Notes: a model not told the origin generated them from the letters alone. Numbered from the stretch's first letter, positions 44,632 through 54,048 are shown. The stretch is 64,000 nt of DNA from Pseudomonas putida S13.1.2 (GCF_000498395.2 NZ_CP010979.1:5552501-5616500), one strand, 5' to 3'. Numbers and translations are program-made.

Positions 44632-45903
44632 ATGAATAGAACACTCTATACCTTGCTGTTTCACCTGGGCCTGCCGCTGGTTGCGCTGCGCCTGTACCTG
44701 CGCGCACGCAAGGCGCCTGCCTATGGGCAACGCATTGGCGAGCGCTTTGCCTGCAAACTGCCGGCAATGCGCCAGGGCGGCATCTGGGTACATGCGGTGT
44801 CGGTGGGCGAAAGCATTGCGGCAGCGCCCATGGTTCGCGCCTTGCTCAAGGCCTATCCCGAGCTGCCGGTCACGCTTACCTGCATGACGCCGACCGGTTC
44901 CGAACGCATTCGCGCCATGTTCGCCGACGAACCCCGCGTGCAGCATTGCTACCTGCCCTACGACCTGCCATGGGCCGCCGGGCGTTTTCTCGACCATGTG
45001 CAGCCGAAGCTGGGCATCATCATGGAAACCGAGCTGTGGCCCAACCACATCCACCAGTGTGCCAAACGCGGCATTCCGGTAGCGCTGGCCAACGCGCGAT
45101 TGTCCGAGCGCTCGGCACGCGGCTACGGGCGCTTTGCCAAGCTGACACGCCCGATGCTGGCGGAAATGAACCTGATCGCCGTGCAGACCGAAACCGAGGC
45201 GCAACGCTTCCGTGCCCTGGGCGCGCGCCCTGAGTGCGTGCAGGTCACCGGCTCGATCAAGTTCGACCTGAAGATCGATGAGCAATTGCTACCGCGTGCC
45301 AGGGCATTGCGTGAGCAGTGGGGCGCCGAACAGCGCCCGGTGTGGATTGCCGCCAGTACCCATGACGGTGAGGATGCGCTGATTCTGCAGGCTCATCGGC
45401 AGTTGTTGCAGGTGCATGGCGATGCCTTGCTGATCCTGGTGCCGCGGCACCCAGAGCGGTTTGCTGCGGTGCATGCGCTGTGCAGCGAGCAATTCACCAC
45501 CGTGCGCCGTTCTGCTGCAGCGCCGGTCGATGCGCAAACCCGCGTGTTGCTGGGCGACACCATGGGTGAGTTGCTGTTCCTCTATGCGCTGGCCGATATT
45601 GCCTTTGTCGGCGGTAGCCTGGTGCCGACCGGTGGGCACAACCCGTTGGAGCCGGCGGCGCTGGCGTTGCCGGTGCTCATGGGGCCGCATGTGTTCAACT
45701 TCCTTGAAATCAGCGCGATGTTGCGTGAGGCGGGGGCGTTGCAGCAGGTGGACGATGCCGACGGGCTGGCCGGGGCGGTGCGGCGGCTGGTCGAGTTGCC
45801 GCAGGATGCGCAGCGCATGGGCGAGGCGGGCAGGGCGGTGATGCAGGCCAATCAGGGCGCGTTGCAGCGCTTGCTCGATGGCCTGGGTGCGCTTATCCGC
45901 TGA
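44632..45903 (+). CDS. waaA: 3-deoxy-D-manno-octulosonic acid (Kdo) transferase
   Basis: Adds Kdo residues from CMP-Kdo to lipid IVA, the first step of LPS core synthesis, at the inner membrane. The 423-residue GT-B enzyme has an N-terminal membrane-associating segment (LYTLLFHLGLPLVALRLYLR), IWVHAVSVGES with the catalytic Glu region, METELWPN, and the C-terminal FVGGSLVPTGGHNPLEPAAL donor-binding box. ATG 44632 gives the family start; the upstream frame overlaps the lysR gene. It is 11 bp after lysR but likely has its own expression. Confidence 0.97.
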   Translation: MNRTLYTLLFHLGLPLVALRLYLRARKAPAYGQRIGERFACKLPAMRQGGIWVHAVSVGESIAAAPMVRALLKAYPELPVTLTCMTPTGSERIRAMFADEPRVQHCYLPYDLPWAAGRFLDHVQPKLGIIMETELWPNHIHQCAKRGIPVALANARLSERSARGYGRFAKLTRPMLAEMNLIAVQTETEAQRFRALGARPECVQVTGSIKFDLKIDEQLLPRARALREQWGAEQRPVWIAASTHDGEDALILQAHRQLLQVHGDALLILVPRHPERFAAVHALCSEQFTTVRRSAAAPVDAQTRVLLGDTMGELLFLYALADIAFVGGSLVPTGGHNPLEPAALALPVLMGPHVFNFLEISAMLREAGALQQVDDADGLAGAVRRLVELPQDAQRMGEAGRAVMQANQGALQRLLDGLGALIR

Positions 45904-45920
45904 CTTTTGCTTTGGTTTTC

Positions 45921-46050
45921 CTGGCCTCATCGCCGGCAAGCCAGCTCCCACAGGTACTGCACAAGGCTTGAGGCCAGTGAGGAACCTGTGGGAGCTGGCC
46001 TCAAGCCTTGTGCAGCCCCTGTGGGAGCTGGCTTGCCGGCGATGAGGCCA
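45921..46050. repeat. Three-copy REP cluster
   Basis: An inverted REP pair (GGCCTCATCGCCGGCAAGCC ... complement) with an additional partial copy between them (CCTGTGGGAGCTGGCCTCAA), in the gap between convergent waaA and tolC. Confidence 0.9.
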
Positions 46051-46088
46051 TCAAAAGCAACCCGGTCTGTGAGCAATACACCCCTGTT

Positions 46089-47522
46089 TCAAGGGCGGCG
46101 CTCAAAGTTCTTGGCCGCTGCTGCAGCCAGGTCTGGCGGCAGGAAGTCCTTGTCCGGGTTGTAGTCCGGTTTCAGGTAGCGCTTGAGGTCCTGCAGGTCT
46201 TGCGGGCTGAGGGTGCCGGCCGCCTGCTTCAGGCTCAGGTTGTCGAGGATGTAGTCATAGCGGCTGTTGTTGTAGTCGCGCACCGAAGTGTACAGCTGGC
46301 GCTGGGCATCGAGCACGTCGACGATGTTGCGGGTACCCACCTGGTAGCCGATTTCAGTAGCTTCCAGCGCGCTCTGGTTGGAGATGATCGACTGCTTGCG
46401 TGCTTGCACCTGTTCCACATCGGTGTTCACCGCGCGGTGCAGGTTGCGGGTGTTTTCCACCACCTGGCGGCGCAGGCTTTCGCGCTGTTGCTCGCTCTGG
46501 CTCAGGCGCTGGTAGGCCTCGCGTACCTGCGAGCTGGTCAGGCCGCCGCTGTAGATCGGGATGTTCAGCTGCAGGCCAACGCTGGTCTGTTCGACATCGC
46601 CGCTGTAGCGCACGCCCAGTTGCGAAGGGTTGGTAAAGCCGAGGTTGTCGTTGTCACCCTTCTGGTACTTGGCCACTGCATCCAGGGTCGGCGCATGGCC
46701 GGCCTTGCGCTGGCGCAGGGTCTCTTCGGCGGCGGAAACCGCATAGTTGGTGGCCAGCAGGTTGAGGTTCTGGCGGCCGGCGGTTTCGACCCAGGCCTTG
46801 GCGTCGTTTGGCGTGGGTACCTGCACCGGCAGGGTATGCACCACGCCTTGGATCGAGGTGTATTCACGGTTGGTCAGGGTAACCAGCGCTTCAAAGGCAT
46901 CCTGCACCTGGCGCTCGGCGATGATCCGGTTGGCACGGGCCGTGTCATAGCTGGCCTGGGATTGCAGCACGTCGGTCTTGTCCGACAGGCCCACATCGAA
47001 GCGTTCGTTGGACTGGTCCAGCTGGCGTTTGAACGCGGCTTCCTCGGCCTTGGTGGCGGCCAGGTTGTCCTGCGCGCGCAGCACGGCAAAGTAGTTTTGC
47101 GCGGTTTGCAGGATCAGGTTCTGTTCAGTGGCCGACAGCTCCAGCGCTGCCTGTTCGTTGGCCGCTTCAGCTGCCTGCAGCTGGAACCAGCGATCAGCGC
47201 GGAAGATTGGCTGGGCCAGGGTCGCGCTCCATGAGTTGCCGCTACGGTTGGAGGTGATGGAAGGCTCGTCCAGCTTGGTGCGGGTGTTCAGCATCTCGGC
47301 ATCGGCCGAGAGGTTTGGCAGCAACCCGGCGCGGGCCTGCGGCACCACTTCGCGGCGGGCGCCATAATCGGCACGTGCCGCAGCCAGGTCGGCGTTGTTG
47401 TCTACCGCTTCCTGATAAACGCTGACCAAATCGGTTTTGACTGTCGAGGGCACGTCCACTGCCCAGGCCACTCCGTTGGACGCACAAGACACGGCTATCG
47501 CCAGTGAGAGTTTGCGCAGCAT
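46089..47522 (-). CDS. tolC: Outer-membrane efflux/secretion channel TolC
   Basis: A 477-residue outer-membrane factor forming a trimeric beta-barrel and periplasmic alpha-tunnel used by type I secretion and efflux systems. It has a signal peptide (LRKLSLAIAVSCASNGVAWA, cleavage after residue ~21), then the duplicated TolC repeats with long coiled-coil helices (ARADYGARREVVPQARAGLL; LSQSEQQRESLRRQVVENTR) and the VGTRNIVDVLDAQRQLY helix typical of TolC. ATG 47522 is the start of the signal peptide; the long upstream frame overlaps the riboswitch region and is ignored. Confidence 0.95.
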   Translation of the reverse strand: MLRKLSLAIAVSCASNGVAWAVDVPSTVKTDLVSVYQEAVDNNADLAAARADYGARREVVPQARAGLLPNLSADAEMLNTRTKLDEPSITSNRSGNSWSATLAQPIFRADRWFQLQAAEAANEQAALELSATEQNLILQTAQNYFAVLRAQDNLAATKAEEAAFKRQLDQSNERFDVGLSDKTDVLQSQASYDTARANRIIAERQVQDAFEALVTLTNREYTSIQGVVHTLPVQVPTPNDAKAWVETAGRQNLNLLATNYAVSAAEETLRQRKAGHAPTLDAVAKYQKGDNDNLGFTNPSQLGVRYSGDVEQTSVGLQLNIPIYSGGLTSSQVREAYQRLSQSEQQRESLRRQVVENTRNLHRAVNTDVEQVQARKQSIISNQSALEATEIGYQVGTRNIVDVLDAQRQLYTSVRDYNNSRYDYILDNLSLKQAAGTLSPQDLQDLKRYLKPDYNPDKDFLPPDLAAAAAKNFERRP

Positions 47523-47648
47523 AGAGGCAATCCTTGTACGAAATTTAATTACTGAACTGTTGAGTATCGAGTGACGGGCCAGTGTAGTGCCATGCGCCCC
47601 TGGCAACAATCGCCCGGTGTGCCTTTCATCATCCGCGCATTTACCCGC

Positions 47649-47678
47649 TTGGCTTTGCCGACCACTCCAGTCTAGACT
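47649..47678 (+). promoter_or_regulatory. Putative thiC promoter
   Basis: TTGGCT (47649-47654), 18-bp spacer, TAGACT (47673-47678). Transcription would begin near 47685, at the base of the TPP riboswitch. Confidence 0.5.
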
Positions 47679-47686
47679 GCGCATGT

Positions 47687-47778
47687 TCTTGTCGGGGTGC
47701 CTTGAAGCAAAGGCTGAGATCGCAGAGGTGCGGATCCCGTTGAACCTGATCAGGTTAGCGCCTGCGTAGGGAACAAGA
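47687..47778 (+). ncRNA. TPP riboswitch (thi box)
   Basis: Contains the conserved TPP aptamer blocks in order: GGGGTGCC, GGCTGAGATC (the CUGAGA core), TTGAACCTGATC and GCGTAGGGAACAAG. P1 closes between CTTGT (47688-47692) and ACAAG (47773-47777). The 166 nt between the aptamer and thiC hold further hairpins that can form the expression platform. Thiamine diphosphate binding should switch off thiC. Confidence 0.95.
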
Positions 47779-47944
47779 TTGCTCGCCTTCCCGGGGAGCC
47801 TCTTGTGCCAGGTCCGGGAATGTCGCAGCTGCATGCAGCTTCAGGCACCCCCATATCCGGCACTGCACTCGTCCATGGGTGCGTCCGCGCTTTTCAGGTT
47901 CTCCCCGACATTCCACTGCTAGGAAGCCGTCTGGAGAGCCTGTG

Positions 47945-49825
47945 ATGACCAAACAAGAAAAAGCGATCAACCTCAGCGAATCGGCACAAGTCGATCAGCA
48001 GTCCGTGCAACCGTTCCCGCGCTCGCGCAAGATCTATGTCGAAGGCTCGCGCCCGGACATCCGCGTGCCCATGCGTGAAATCAGCCTGGACGATACCCCG
48101 ACCGATTTCGGCGGCGAGACCAACGCGCCGGTACTGGTTTACGACACGTCCGGCCCGTACACCGACCCCGACGTCATCATCGACGTGCGCAAGGGCCTGG
48201 CCGACGTGCGTTCGGCGTGGATCGAGGCGCGCGGTGACACCGAGCGCCTGGGCGGGCTTAGCTCCGACTTTGGCCAGCAGCGCCTGAACGATGCCGAACT
48301 GGCCAAGTTGCGTTTCGCCCACGTGCGCAACCCGCGCCGTGCCAAGGCCGGCGCCAACGTCTCGCAGATGCACTATGCCCGCCAAGGCATCATCACCGCC
48401 GAGATGGAATATGTCGCCATCCGCGAAAACATGAAGCTGCAAGAAGCCCGCGCCGCTGGCCTGCTGAACGAGCAGCACGCCGGCCACAGCTTCGGTGCCA
48501 ACATCCCGAAAGAAATCACCCCCGAATTCGTCCGCCAGGAAATCGCCCGTGGCCGCGCGATCATTCCGGCCAACATCAACCACCCGGAAGTCGAGCCGAT
48601 GATCATCGGCCGCAACTTCCTGGTGAAGATCAACGGCAACATCGGCAACAGTGCCCTAGGGTCCTCGATCGAGGAAGAGGTGGCCAAGCTGACCTGGGGC
48701 ATTCGCTGGGGCTCGGACACGGTCATGGACCTGTCCACCGGCAAGCACATTCATGAAACCCGCGAGTGGATCATCCGCAACTCGCCGGTGCCGATCGGTA
48801 CCGTGCCGATCTACCAGGCCCTGGAAAAGGTCAACGGCGTGGCCGAAGACCTGACTTGGGAGCTGTTCCGCGACACCCTGATCGAGCAGGCCGAGCAGGG
48901 CGTGGACTACTTCACCATCCATGCCGGTGTGCTGCTGCGCTATGTGCCGCTGACCGCCAAGCGCGTCACCGGCATCGTCAGCCGCGGTGGCTCGATCATG
49001 GCCAAGTGGTGCCTGGCGCACCACAAGGAAAACTTCCTGTACACGCACTTCGACGAAATCTGCGAAATCATGAAGGCCTACGACGTCAGCTTCTCGCTGG
49101 GTGACGGCCTGCGCCCCGGCTCCATCGCCGATGCCAACGACGCCGCGCAGTTCGGTGAGCTGGAAACCCTCGGCGAGCTGACCAAGATTGCCTGGAAGCA
49201 CGACGTGCAGTGCATGATCGAAGGCCCGGGCCACGTGCCGATGCAGTTGATCAAGGAGAACATGGACAAGCAGCTGGAGTGCTGCGACGAGGCGCCGTTC
49301 TACACCCTCGGCCCGCTGACCACCGACATTGCACCGGGCTACGACCACATCACCTCGGGCATTGGTGCGGCGATGATCGGCTGGTTCGGTTGCGCCATGC
49401 TCTGCTACGTCACGCCCAAGGAACACCTGGGCCTGCCGAACAAGGACGACGTCAAGACCGGCATCATCACCTACAAGATCGCCGCCCACGCTGCCGACCT
49501 TGCCAAGGGCCACCCGGGCGCGCAGATTCGCGACAACGCCCTGTCCAAGGCACGCTTCGAGTTCCGTTGGGAAGACCAGTTCAACCTCGGCCTGGACCCG
49601 GACACCGCCCGTGCCTTCCACGACGAGACCCTGCCGAAGGAGTCGGCCAAGGTGGCGCACTTCTGCTCGATGTGCGGGCCGAAGTTCTGCTCGATGAAAA
49701 TCACCCAGGAAGTGCGTGAGTACGCTGCCAAAATCGAGGCCGTGGATGTAACGGTCGAGCAAGGCATGCGCGAGCAGGCCGAGCGGTTCCGCCAGGAAGG
49801 CAGCCAGCTGTACCAGAAAGTCTGA
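47945..49825 (+). CDS. thiC: Phosphomethylpyrimidine synthase ThiC
   Basis: Radical SAM enzyme converting aminoimidazole ribotide to hydroxymethylpyrimidine phosphate, the pyrimidine half of thiamine. The 626-residue protein ends with the characteristic [4Fe-4S] motif CSMCGPKFCSM (CxxCx4C) and contains GGSIMAKWCLAHHKENFLYT and IEGPGHVPMQLIKEN. Start ATG 47945 gives MTKQEKAINLSE. It is the first gene of the thiamine unit under the TPP riboswitch; the CytX-type transporter follows. Confidence 0.98.
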   Translation: MTKQEKAINLSESAQVDQQSVQPFPRSRKIYVEGSRPDIRVPMREISLDDTPTDFGGETNAPVLVYDTSGPYTDPDVIIDVRKGLADVRSAWIEARGDTERLGGLSSDFGQQRLNDAELAKLRFAHVRNPRRAKAGANVSQMHYARQGIITAEMEYVAIRENMKLQEARAAGLLNEQHAGHSFGANIPKEITPEFVRQEIARGRAIIPANINHPEVEPMIIGRNFLVKINGNIGNSALGSSIEEEVAKLTWGIRWGSDTVMDLSTGKHIHETREWIIRNSPVPIGTVPIYQALEKVNGVAEDLTWELFRDTLIEQAEQGVDYFTIHAGVLLRYVPLTAKRVTGIVSRGGSIMAKWCLAHHKENFLYTHFDEICEIMKAYDVSFSLGDGLRPGSIADANDAAQFGELETLGELTKIAWKHDVQCMIEGPGHVPMQLIKENMDKQLECCDEAPFYTLGPLTTDIAPGYDHITSGIGAAMIGWFGCAMLCYVTPKEHLGLPNKDDVKTGIITYKIAAHAADLAKGHPGAQIRDNALSKARFEFRWEDQFNLGLDPDTARAFHDETLPKESAKVAHFCSMCGPKFCSMKITQEVREYAAKIEAVDVTVEQGMREQAERFRQEGSQLYQKV

Positions 49826-49842
49826 CTGCATAGCTGCCCCCT

Positions 49843-49954
49843 GTAGGAGCGGCCTTGTGTCGCGATGGCCCGCAAAGCGGCCCCGGCATTATCAGCGGTG
49901 AAGCTGAAACCGGGGGCCGCTTTGCGGCCCATCGCGACACAAGGCCGCTCCTAC
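49843..49954. repeat. Long inverted repeat, REP-related (GTAGGAGCGGCCTTG type)
   Basis: GTAGGAGCGGCCTTGTGTCG ... and a near-perfect complement, with inner arms GGCCCGCAAAGCGGCCCC / GGGGGCCGCTTTGCGGCC, between thiC and cytX. The outer arm shares GGAGCGGCCTTG and GTCGCGATG with the 272-bp elements near 17.5-18.3 kb. Confidence 0.88.
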
Positions 49955-49998
49955 AACGACCGCGTACATCCATATTCCTCTGCCGAGCGCCAGCAAGC

Positions 49999-51282
49999 AT
50001 GACCACCCCCAGCCGATTCTCCCCCGACCACCCTGTCCCCACCCACCAGCGTATCTTCGGCGCCCGCGACCTGTTCTCGCTGTGGTTCTCCCTCGGCATC
50101 GGCCTGATGGTGCTGCAAGTCGGCGCGATGCTGGCCCCAGGCCTTGGCCTTGCCGGCGCGGTGCTGGCCATCGCCCTGGGCACCGGGGTCGGGGTGCTGT
50201 TGTTGGGCGCCGCTGGCGTCATCGGCAGCGACACCGGCCTGTCCGCCATGGGCACCCTGAAACTCAGCCTGGGCAGCCATGGCGCGCGCTTGCCGGCTGT
50301 GCTCAACCTGCTGCAACTGGTGGGTTGGGGCGCCTTCGAGATCATCGTCATGCGCGATGCCGCCAGCCTGCTGGGCGCGCGGGCGTTCGGCGATGACAGT
50401 GCCTGGAACAGCCCGATGCTCTGGACCCTGTGTTTCGGTGCCCTGGCCACCCTGCTGGCCGTCAGCGGGCCCCTGGCTTTCGTGCGCAAGGTGCTGCGCG
50501 CCTGGGGTATCTGGGTGTTGCTGGGCGCTTGCCTGTGGCTGACCTGGAACCTGTTCGCCAAGGCCGACCTGGCTGAACTGTGGGGCCGCGCCGGTGACGG
50601 TTCGATGTCGCTGGCCGTGGGCTTCGACATCGTCATCGCCATGCCGCTGTCCTGGCTGCCGCTGATCGCCGACTATTCGCGCTTCGCCCGCAACGGCAAG
50701 CATGTGTTCGGCGGCACGGTCATTGGCTATTTCATCGGCAACACCTGGCTGATGAGCCTGGGCGTGGCCTACACCCTGGCCTTCGCTGCCAGTGGCGAGG
50801 TCAATGCCCTGCTGCTGGCCCTGGCCGGCGCCGGGATGGGCATTCCGTTGCTGCTCATTCTGCTGGACGAGTCGGAAAAGGCCTTCGCCGACATCCACTC
50901 GGCAGCGGTTTCCACCGGCGTGCTGGTGCCTGTGAAGGTCGAGCACCTGGCGCTGGCCATCGGCGTGCTGTGCACCCTGATCGCCCTGCTGGCACCACTG
51001 GCCCAGTACGAGAACTTCCTGCTGCTGATCGGGTCGGTGTTCGCACCGCTGTTCGGCGTGGTGCTGATGGACCACTACGTGATCCGTCGTCGTCGCCTGC
51101 CGGCGCAGGTGGGTGGCTTGCACTGGCAGGCACTGGTGGCCTGGTTTGCGGGGGTGGTGGCCTATCACCTGATTGCCGCCAACGCCCCGGAGCTGGGGGC
51201 TACCCTGCCAGCACTGCTGCTGGCAGGTGTACTGCATGGGTTACTGAGCCTTAGCCGCGGCCGGGAAACAGCTCAGGCTTGA
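49999..51282 (+). CDS. cytX: Putative hydroxymethylpyrimidine transporter CytX
   Basis: Inner-membrane transporter of the nucleobase:cation symporter-1 family, CytX subgroup, predicted to import the thiamine precursor HMP. The 427-residue protein has ~12 hydrophobic helices with RIFGARDLFSLWFSLGIGL at the start and AMPLSWLPLIADYSRFARNG in the middle, a signature of this family. ATG 49999 is chosen because the longer frame runs through the preceding inverted repeat. It follows thiC in the same direction, 173 bp on, which supports a thiamine role; whether the same riboswitch controls it is not clear. The 3' end overlaps the convergent lipoprotein gene by 32 bp. Confidence 0.88.
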   Translation: MTTPSRFSPDHPVPTHQRIFGARDLFSLWFSLGIGLMVLQVGAMLAPGLGLAGAVLAIALGTGVGVLLLGAAGVIGSDTGLSAMGTLKLSLGSHGARLPAVLNLLQLVGWGAFEIIVMRDAASLLGARAFGDDSAWNSPMLWTLCFGALATLLAVSGPLAFVRKVLRAWGIWVLLGACLWLTWNLFAKADLAELWGRAGDGSMSLAVGFDIVIAMPLSWLPLIADYSRFARNGKHVFGGTVIGYFIGNTWLMSLGVAYTLAFAASGEVNALLLALAGAGMGIPLLLILLDESEKAFADIHSAAVSTGVLVPVKVEHLALAIGVLCTLIALLAPLAQYENFLLLIGSVFAPLFGVVLMDHYVIRRRRLPAQVGGLHWQALVAWFAGVVAYHLIAANAPELGATLPALLLAGVLHGLLSLSRGRETAQA

Positions 51283-51997
51283 GTACGCCATTCAGGCGCG
51301 GGTAGGGGATTTTCAGCTCCACGTGGCCCATGGAATAGGGCGCGATGGCGTAGACCTCGTACTTGACCACTAACGCGCCGTACGTCAGGGCGATGTGCGG
51401 CGACTTCTTGAATGGCCAGGTCTTGACGAACTCGGCGTCCTTGTCCATGCCCACGCTCATCAGCCAGGCGCGGTGCGACTCCTCGACGGTTTTCCAGAAG
51501 GTGTCCTCCTGGCCTGGCACCAGCATGTCCTGCAGGGTCAGCACCTTGTCCAGCTTGCGCGAGTAGTTGATGAAGCCGCGCCCGGGCATGCCATGGGCGC
51601 CACCGCTGTCCAGGTAGCTGGATAACTCGATGATCACCAGCCCGTCATGCTGCTCGCGTACCTTGGCTTGCAGATAACTGCTGTTACGTTTGTCGGCACT
51701 GGCCAGGTATTGCTGTTCGTAGGCCTGCAAGGTGCTTGGCGCGGTGCCATGCTGATTGTCTTCGGTCAGTTGCAGCAGGCGTTTTTCGACGATGCCGTCG
51801 AGCTTGGGCAGGGCCGGGAAGTGGACCATGTCGATGTTCACCAGCGGGCAGTCACTTTCGCTGCAGCCGGGTTTGACATGCTCCCAGGCGTCGCGCTTGA
51901 CCTCGAGCGGGGCCCGGTAGTTGGGCGTGAACAGGCTCTGGCAGGCGCCCAGAGCGAGTGCCAGCACGGCCACGGAAGTCAGTTTGACAAGTGTCAT
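51251..51997 (-). CDS. RsiV-family (DUF3298) lipoprotein
   Basis: A 248-residue predicted lipoprotein: MTLVKLTSVAVLALALGAC gives a signal peptide and LGAC lipobox with Cys19. The body is the RsiV/DUF3298 fold (QYLASADKRNSSYLQAKVRE; YLDSGGAHGMPGRGFINYSR; ALVVKYEVYAIAPYSMGHVE). RsiV in Bacillus is a lysozyme-sensing anti-sigma factor, but this protein lacks a cytoplasmic anti-sigma part, so only the extracytoplasmic domain is shared and function is unknown. It converges on cytX with a 32-bp coding overlap. Confidence 0.85.
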   Translation of the reverse strand: MTLVKLTSVAVLALALGACQSLFTPNYRAPLEVKRDAWEHVKPGCSESDCPLVNIDMVHFPALPKLDGIVEKRLLQLTEDNQHGTAPSTLQAYEQQYLASADKRNSSYLQAKVREQHDGLVIIELSSYLDSGGAHGMPGRGFINYSRKLDKVLTLQDMLVPGQEDTFWKTVEESHRAWLMSVGMDKDAEFVKTWPFKKSPHIALTYGALVVKYEVYAIAPYSMGHVELKIPYPRLNGVLKPELFPGRG

Positions 51998-52182
51998 GAT
52001 GATCCTTGCAGAACAGGGAAAAGTCGGCCTTTGACCGTCTGCGCGGCCTTCAGTTCGCCACTAAGCTAACAGAGTGAAGACGCGCTGTCCCGAGTGTGCG
52101 AACGGTTGCTGGAAAGGGGTGAAACGGGCAAGCGTGCAGAGTAGGATGGCGCGATGCGGTAATTGAGGTAACGAGGATTTCC

Positions 52183-52800
52183 ATGTCAGACACGTTGAAT
52201 TCGGTGCCCAAGGCGGTCGAGATCGTCAAGCGGGCCAATTGCTTCCAGGGCTTCTACAAGCTCGACAAGGTGCACCTGCGCCACGAGCTGTTTGCTGGTG
52301 GCATGGGCCGCGAGATCAGCCGCGAACTGTTTGTGCGCCACGATGCGGTGTGTGTGCTGCCTTACGACCCGTTGCGCGATGAAGTGGTGCTGATCGAGCA
52401 GTTCCGTGTCGGCGCGCTGGACAAGGTCGCCAACCCCTGGCTGATCGAGATGGTCGCCGGGCTGATCGACAAGGATGAGCAACCCGAGGAAGTCGCCCAT
52501 CGCGAAGCCGAGGAAGAAGCCGGCCTGACGTTCAGCGCCCTGTGGCCGATGACCCGCTACTTCCCGTCGCCCGGCGGCAGTGACGAATACGTGCACCTGT
52601 TCCTTGGCCGTTGCAGCAGCGAGGGCGCGGGCGGGCTGCATGGCCTGGAAGAAGAGGGCGAAGACATCCGCGTGCGCGTGTGGTCGTTCGAGGATGCCTT
52701 GCAGGCGGTGCGCGACGGGCGCATCTGCAATGCGGCGACTATCATCGGCTTGCAATGGCTGGCGCTGAACCGTGACGAAGTAAGAGGTATGTGGAAGTGA
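52183..52800 (+). CDS. nudF: ADP-ribose pyrophosphatase NudF
   Basis: Hydrolyses ADP-ribose to AMP and ribose 5-phosphate. The 205-residue protein has an intact Nudix box (GLIDKDEQPEEVAHREAEEEAG) and the NudF-type YFPSPGGSDEYVHLFLG loop downstream. Start ATG 52183 follows GAGGATTTCC. The 183 bp upstream show no other gene. First gene of a tight unit nudF - DUF1249 - cpdA, an order conserved in gamma-proteobacteria. Confidence 0.95.
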   Translation: MSDTLNSVPKAVEIVKRANCFQGFYKLDKVHLRHELFAGGMGREISRELFVRHDAVCVLPYDPLRDEVVLIEQFRVGALDKVANPWLIEMVAGLIDKDEQPEEVAHREAEEEAGLTFSALWPMTRYFPSPGGSDEYVHLFLGRCSSEGAGGLHGLEEEGEDIRVRVWSFEDALQAVRDGRICNAATIIGLQWLALNRDEVRGMWK

Positions 52801-53243
52801 ACCTGCTGCGCGAGCGCTATCGAGTCGACCTGGTCGGGCTGCAGGCCGCCTGCGAGGCCAACTACGCCCGGCTGATGCGCCTGTTGCCCGACATGCGCAC
52901 CACCCAGAGCTCGCGCCGCATCGGCATGACCCAGGGCGACCAGATGCTTGGCGTGCTGGTGCTGGACGTGGTGTTGGCCTGCCCGTACACCACCACCTTG
53001 CATGTGCGTCAGGAGCACAGCTTGCCGTGGCTGCCGGTGCCGCACCTGGAAGTGCAGGTGTACCATGATGCACGCATGGCCGAAGTGGTCAGTGCCGAAC
53101 ACACCCGCCGCCTGCGCAGTATCTACCCGTATCCGAACGAGGCCATGCACCAGCCGGACGAAAAGGCCCAGCTCAACCTGTTCCTCGGTGAGTGGCTGAG
53201 CCACTGCCTGGCTTGTGGCCACGAACTGGCAAGCGTTCGCTGA
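52797..53243 (+). CDS. DUF1249 (YqiB-like) protein
   Basis: A 148-residue cytoplasmic protein of the DUF1249/YqiB family (ANYARLMRLLP; PHLEVQVYHDARMAEV; SIYPYPNEAMHQPDEKAQLN). No function is known; its gene almost always sits between nudF and cpdA, as here. GTG 52797 overlaps the nudF stop (GTGA) with AGAGG 9 nt upstream and is preferred to GTG 52791, which is too close to that site. Confidence 0.88.
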   Translation: MNLLRERYRVDLVGLQAACEANYARLMRLLPDMRTTQSSRRIGMTQGDQMLGVLVLDVVLACPYTTTLHVRQEHSLPWLPVPHLEVQVYHDARMAEVVSAEHTRRLRSIYPYPNEAMHQPDEKAQLNLFLGEWLSHCLACGHELASVR

Positions 53244-53244
53244 C

Positions 53245-54042
53245 ATGTACCCAGACAACACGCGCCCTGTTCATGTGGTGCAACTGACCGACGCCCATCT
53301 TTTCGCCGACCCGGCCGGCAGCATGCTGGGGCTCAATACCCGTGACAGCCTGCGCCATGTGGTGGCCCAGGTGCGGCGCGAGCAGCCGCTTGTCGATTTG
53401 CTGTTGTGCACGGGTGATCTGTCCCAGGACGCCAGCGTTGCCTCTTATCAAGCGTTCCGGGATCTGACTGCGCCGTTTGCCGTGCCCACTCGCTGGTTGC
53501 CGGGCAACCATGACGAGGCCCGGGTCATGGCCGAAGTGGCCCCGGAGCTTGTGCAGGCGGTAACCGATATTGGCGCCTGGCGTATTGTCATGCTCGACAC
53601 GGCGGTGCATGGGGCGACACACGGTCTGCTGGAGCGTGACCAGCTGGCAGTGCTGGAAGCCGCCTTGAAAGAGGCGGGCGAGCGGCATTGCCTGGTGTGT
53701 TTCCACCATCAGCCGGTGGACATCGGCTGCGCCTGGATCGCGCCGATCGGCTTGCGCAATGCCCAGGCCCTGTTCGACATCGTCGGGGCTTATCCACAGG
53801 TGCGGGCGTTGCTGTGGGGGCATGTGCATCAGGAATGGGATGAGCTGCGCGAGGGCCGGCGCCTGCTGGCTACGCCCTCGACCTGTATTCAGTTCGCGGC
53901 CGGCAGCGAAGACTTCAAGGTGAGCGAGGAGCAGCCCGGGTACCGCTGGTTGCGCCTGCACGCCGACGGGCGGTTGGAAACCGGGGTGGAGCGGGCCACG
54001 GACTTTGAGGTGAAACTCGACTTCGATAGCCCAGGTTATTGA
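53245..54042 (+). CDS. cpdA: 3',5'-cyclic AMP phosphodiesterase CpdA
   Basis: Hydrolyses cAMP to AMP, lowering CRP/Vfr signalling. The 265-residue metallophosphoesterase has the full motif set: TDAHLF (DxH), CTGDLSQD (GD), LPGNHDEA (GNHD/E), FHHQPVD and LLWGHVHQEWD (GHxH). Start ATG 53245 lies 1 bp after the DUF1249 stop; GTG 53215 in the same frame would overlap that gene. Third gene of the nudF unit; REP-derived repeats follow. Confidence 0.94.
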   Translation: MYPDNTRPVHVVQLTDAHLFADPAGSMLGLNTRDSLRHVVAQVRREQPLVDLLLCTGDLSQDASVASYQAFRDLTAPFAVPTRWLPGNHDEARVMAEVAPELVQAVTDIGAWRIVMLDTAVHGATHGLLERDQLAVLEAALKEAGERHCLVCFHHQPVDIGCAWIAPIGLRNAQALFDIVGAYPQVRALLWGHVHQEWDELREGRRLLATPSTCIQFAAGSEDFKVSEEQPGYRWLRLHADGRLETGVERATDFEVKLDFDSPGY

Positions 54043-54048
54043 AGAATC

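Noticed and set aside
52000..52182. Small RNA or promoter in the gap upstream of nudF
   Set aside because: A TTGACC at 52031 has no matching -10 at a suitable distance and no hairpin or conserved small frame was seen.
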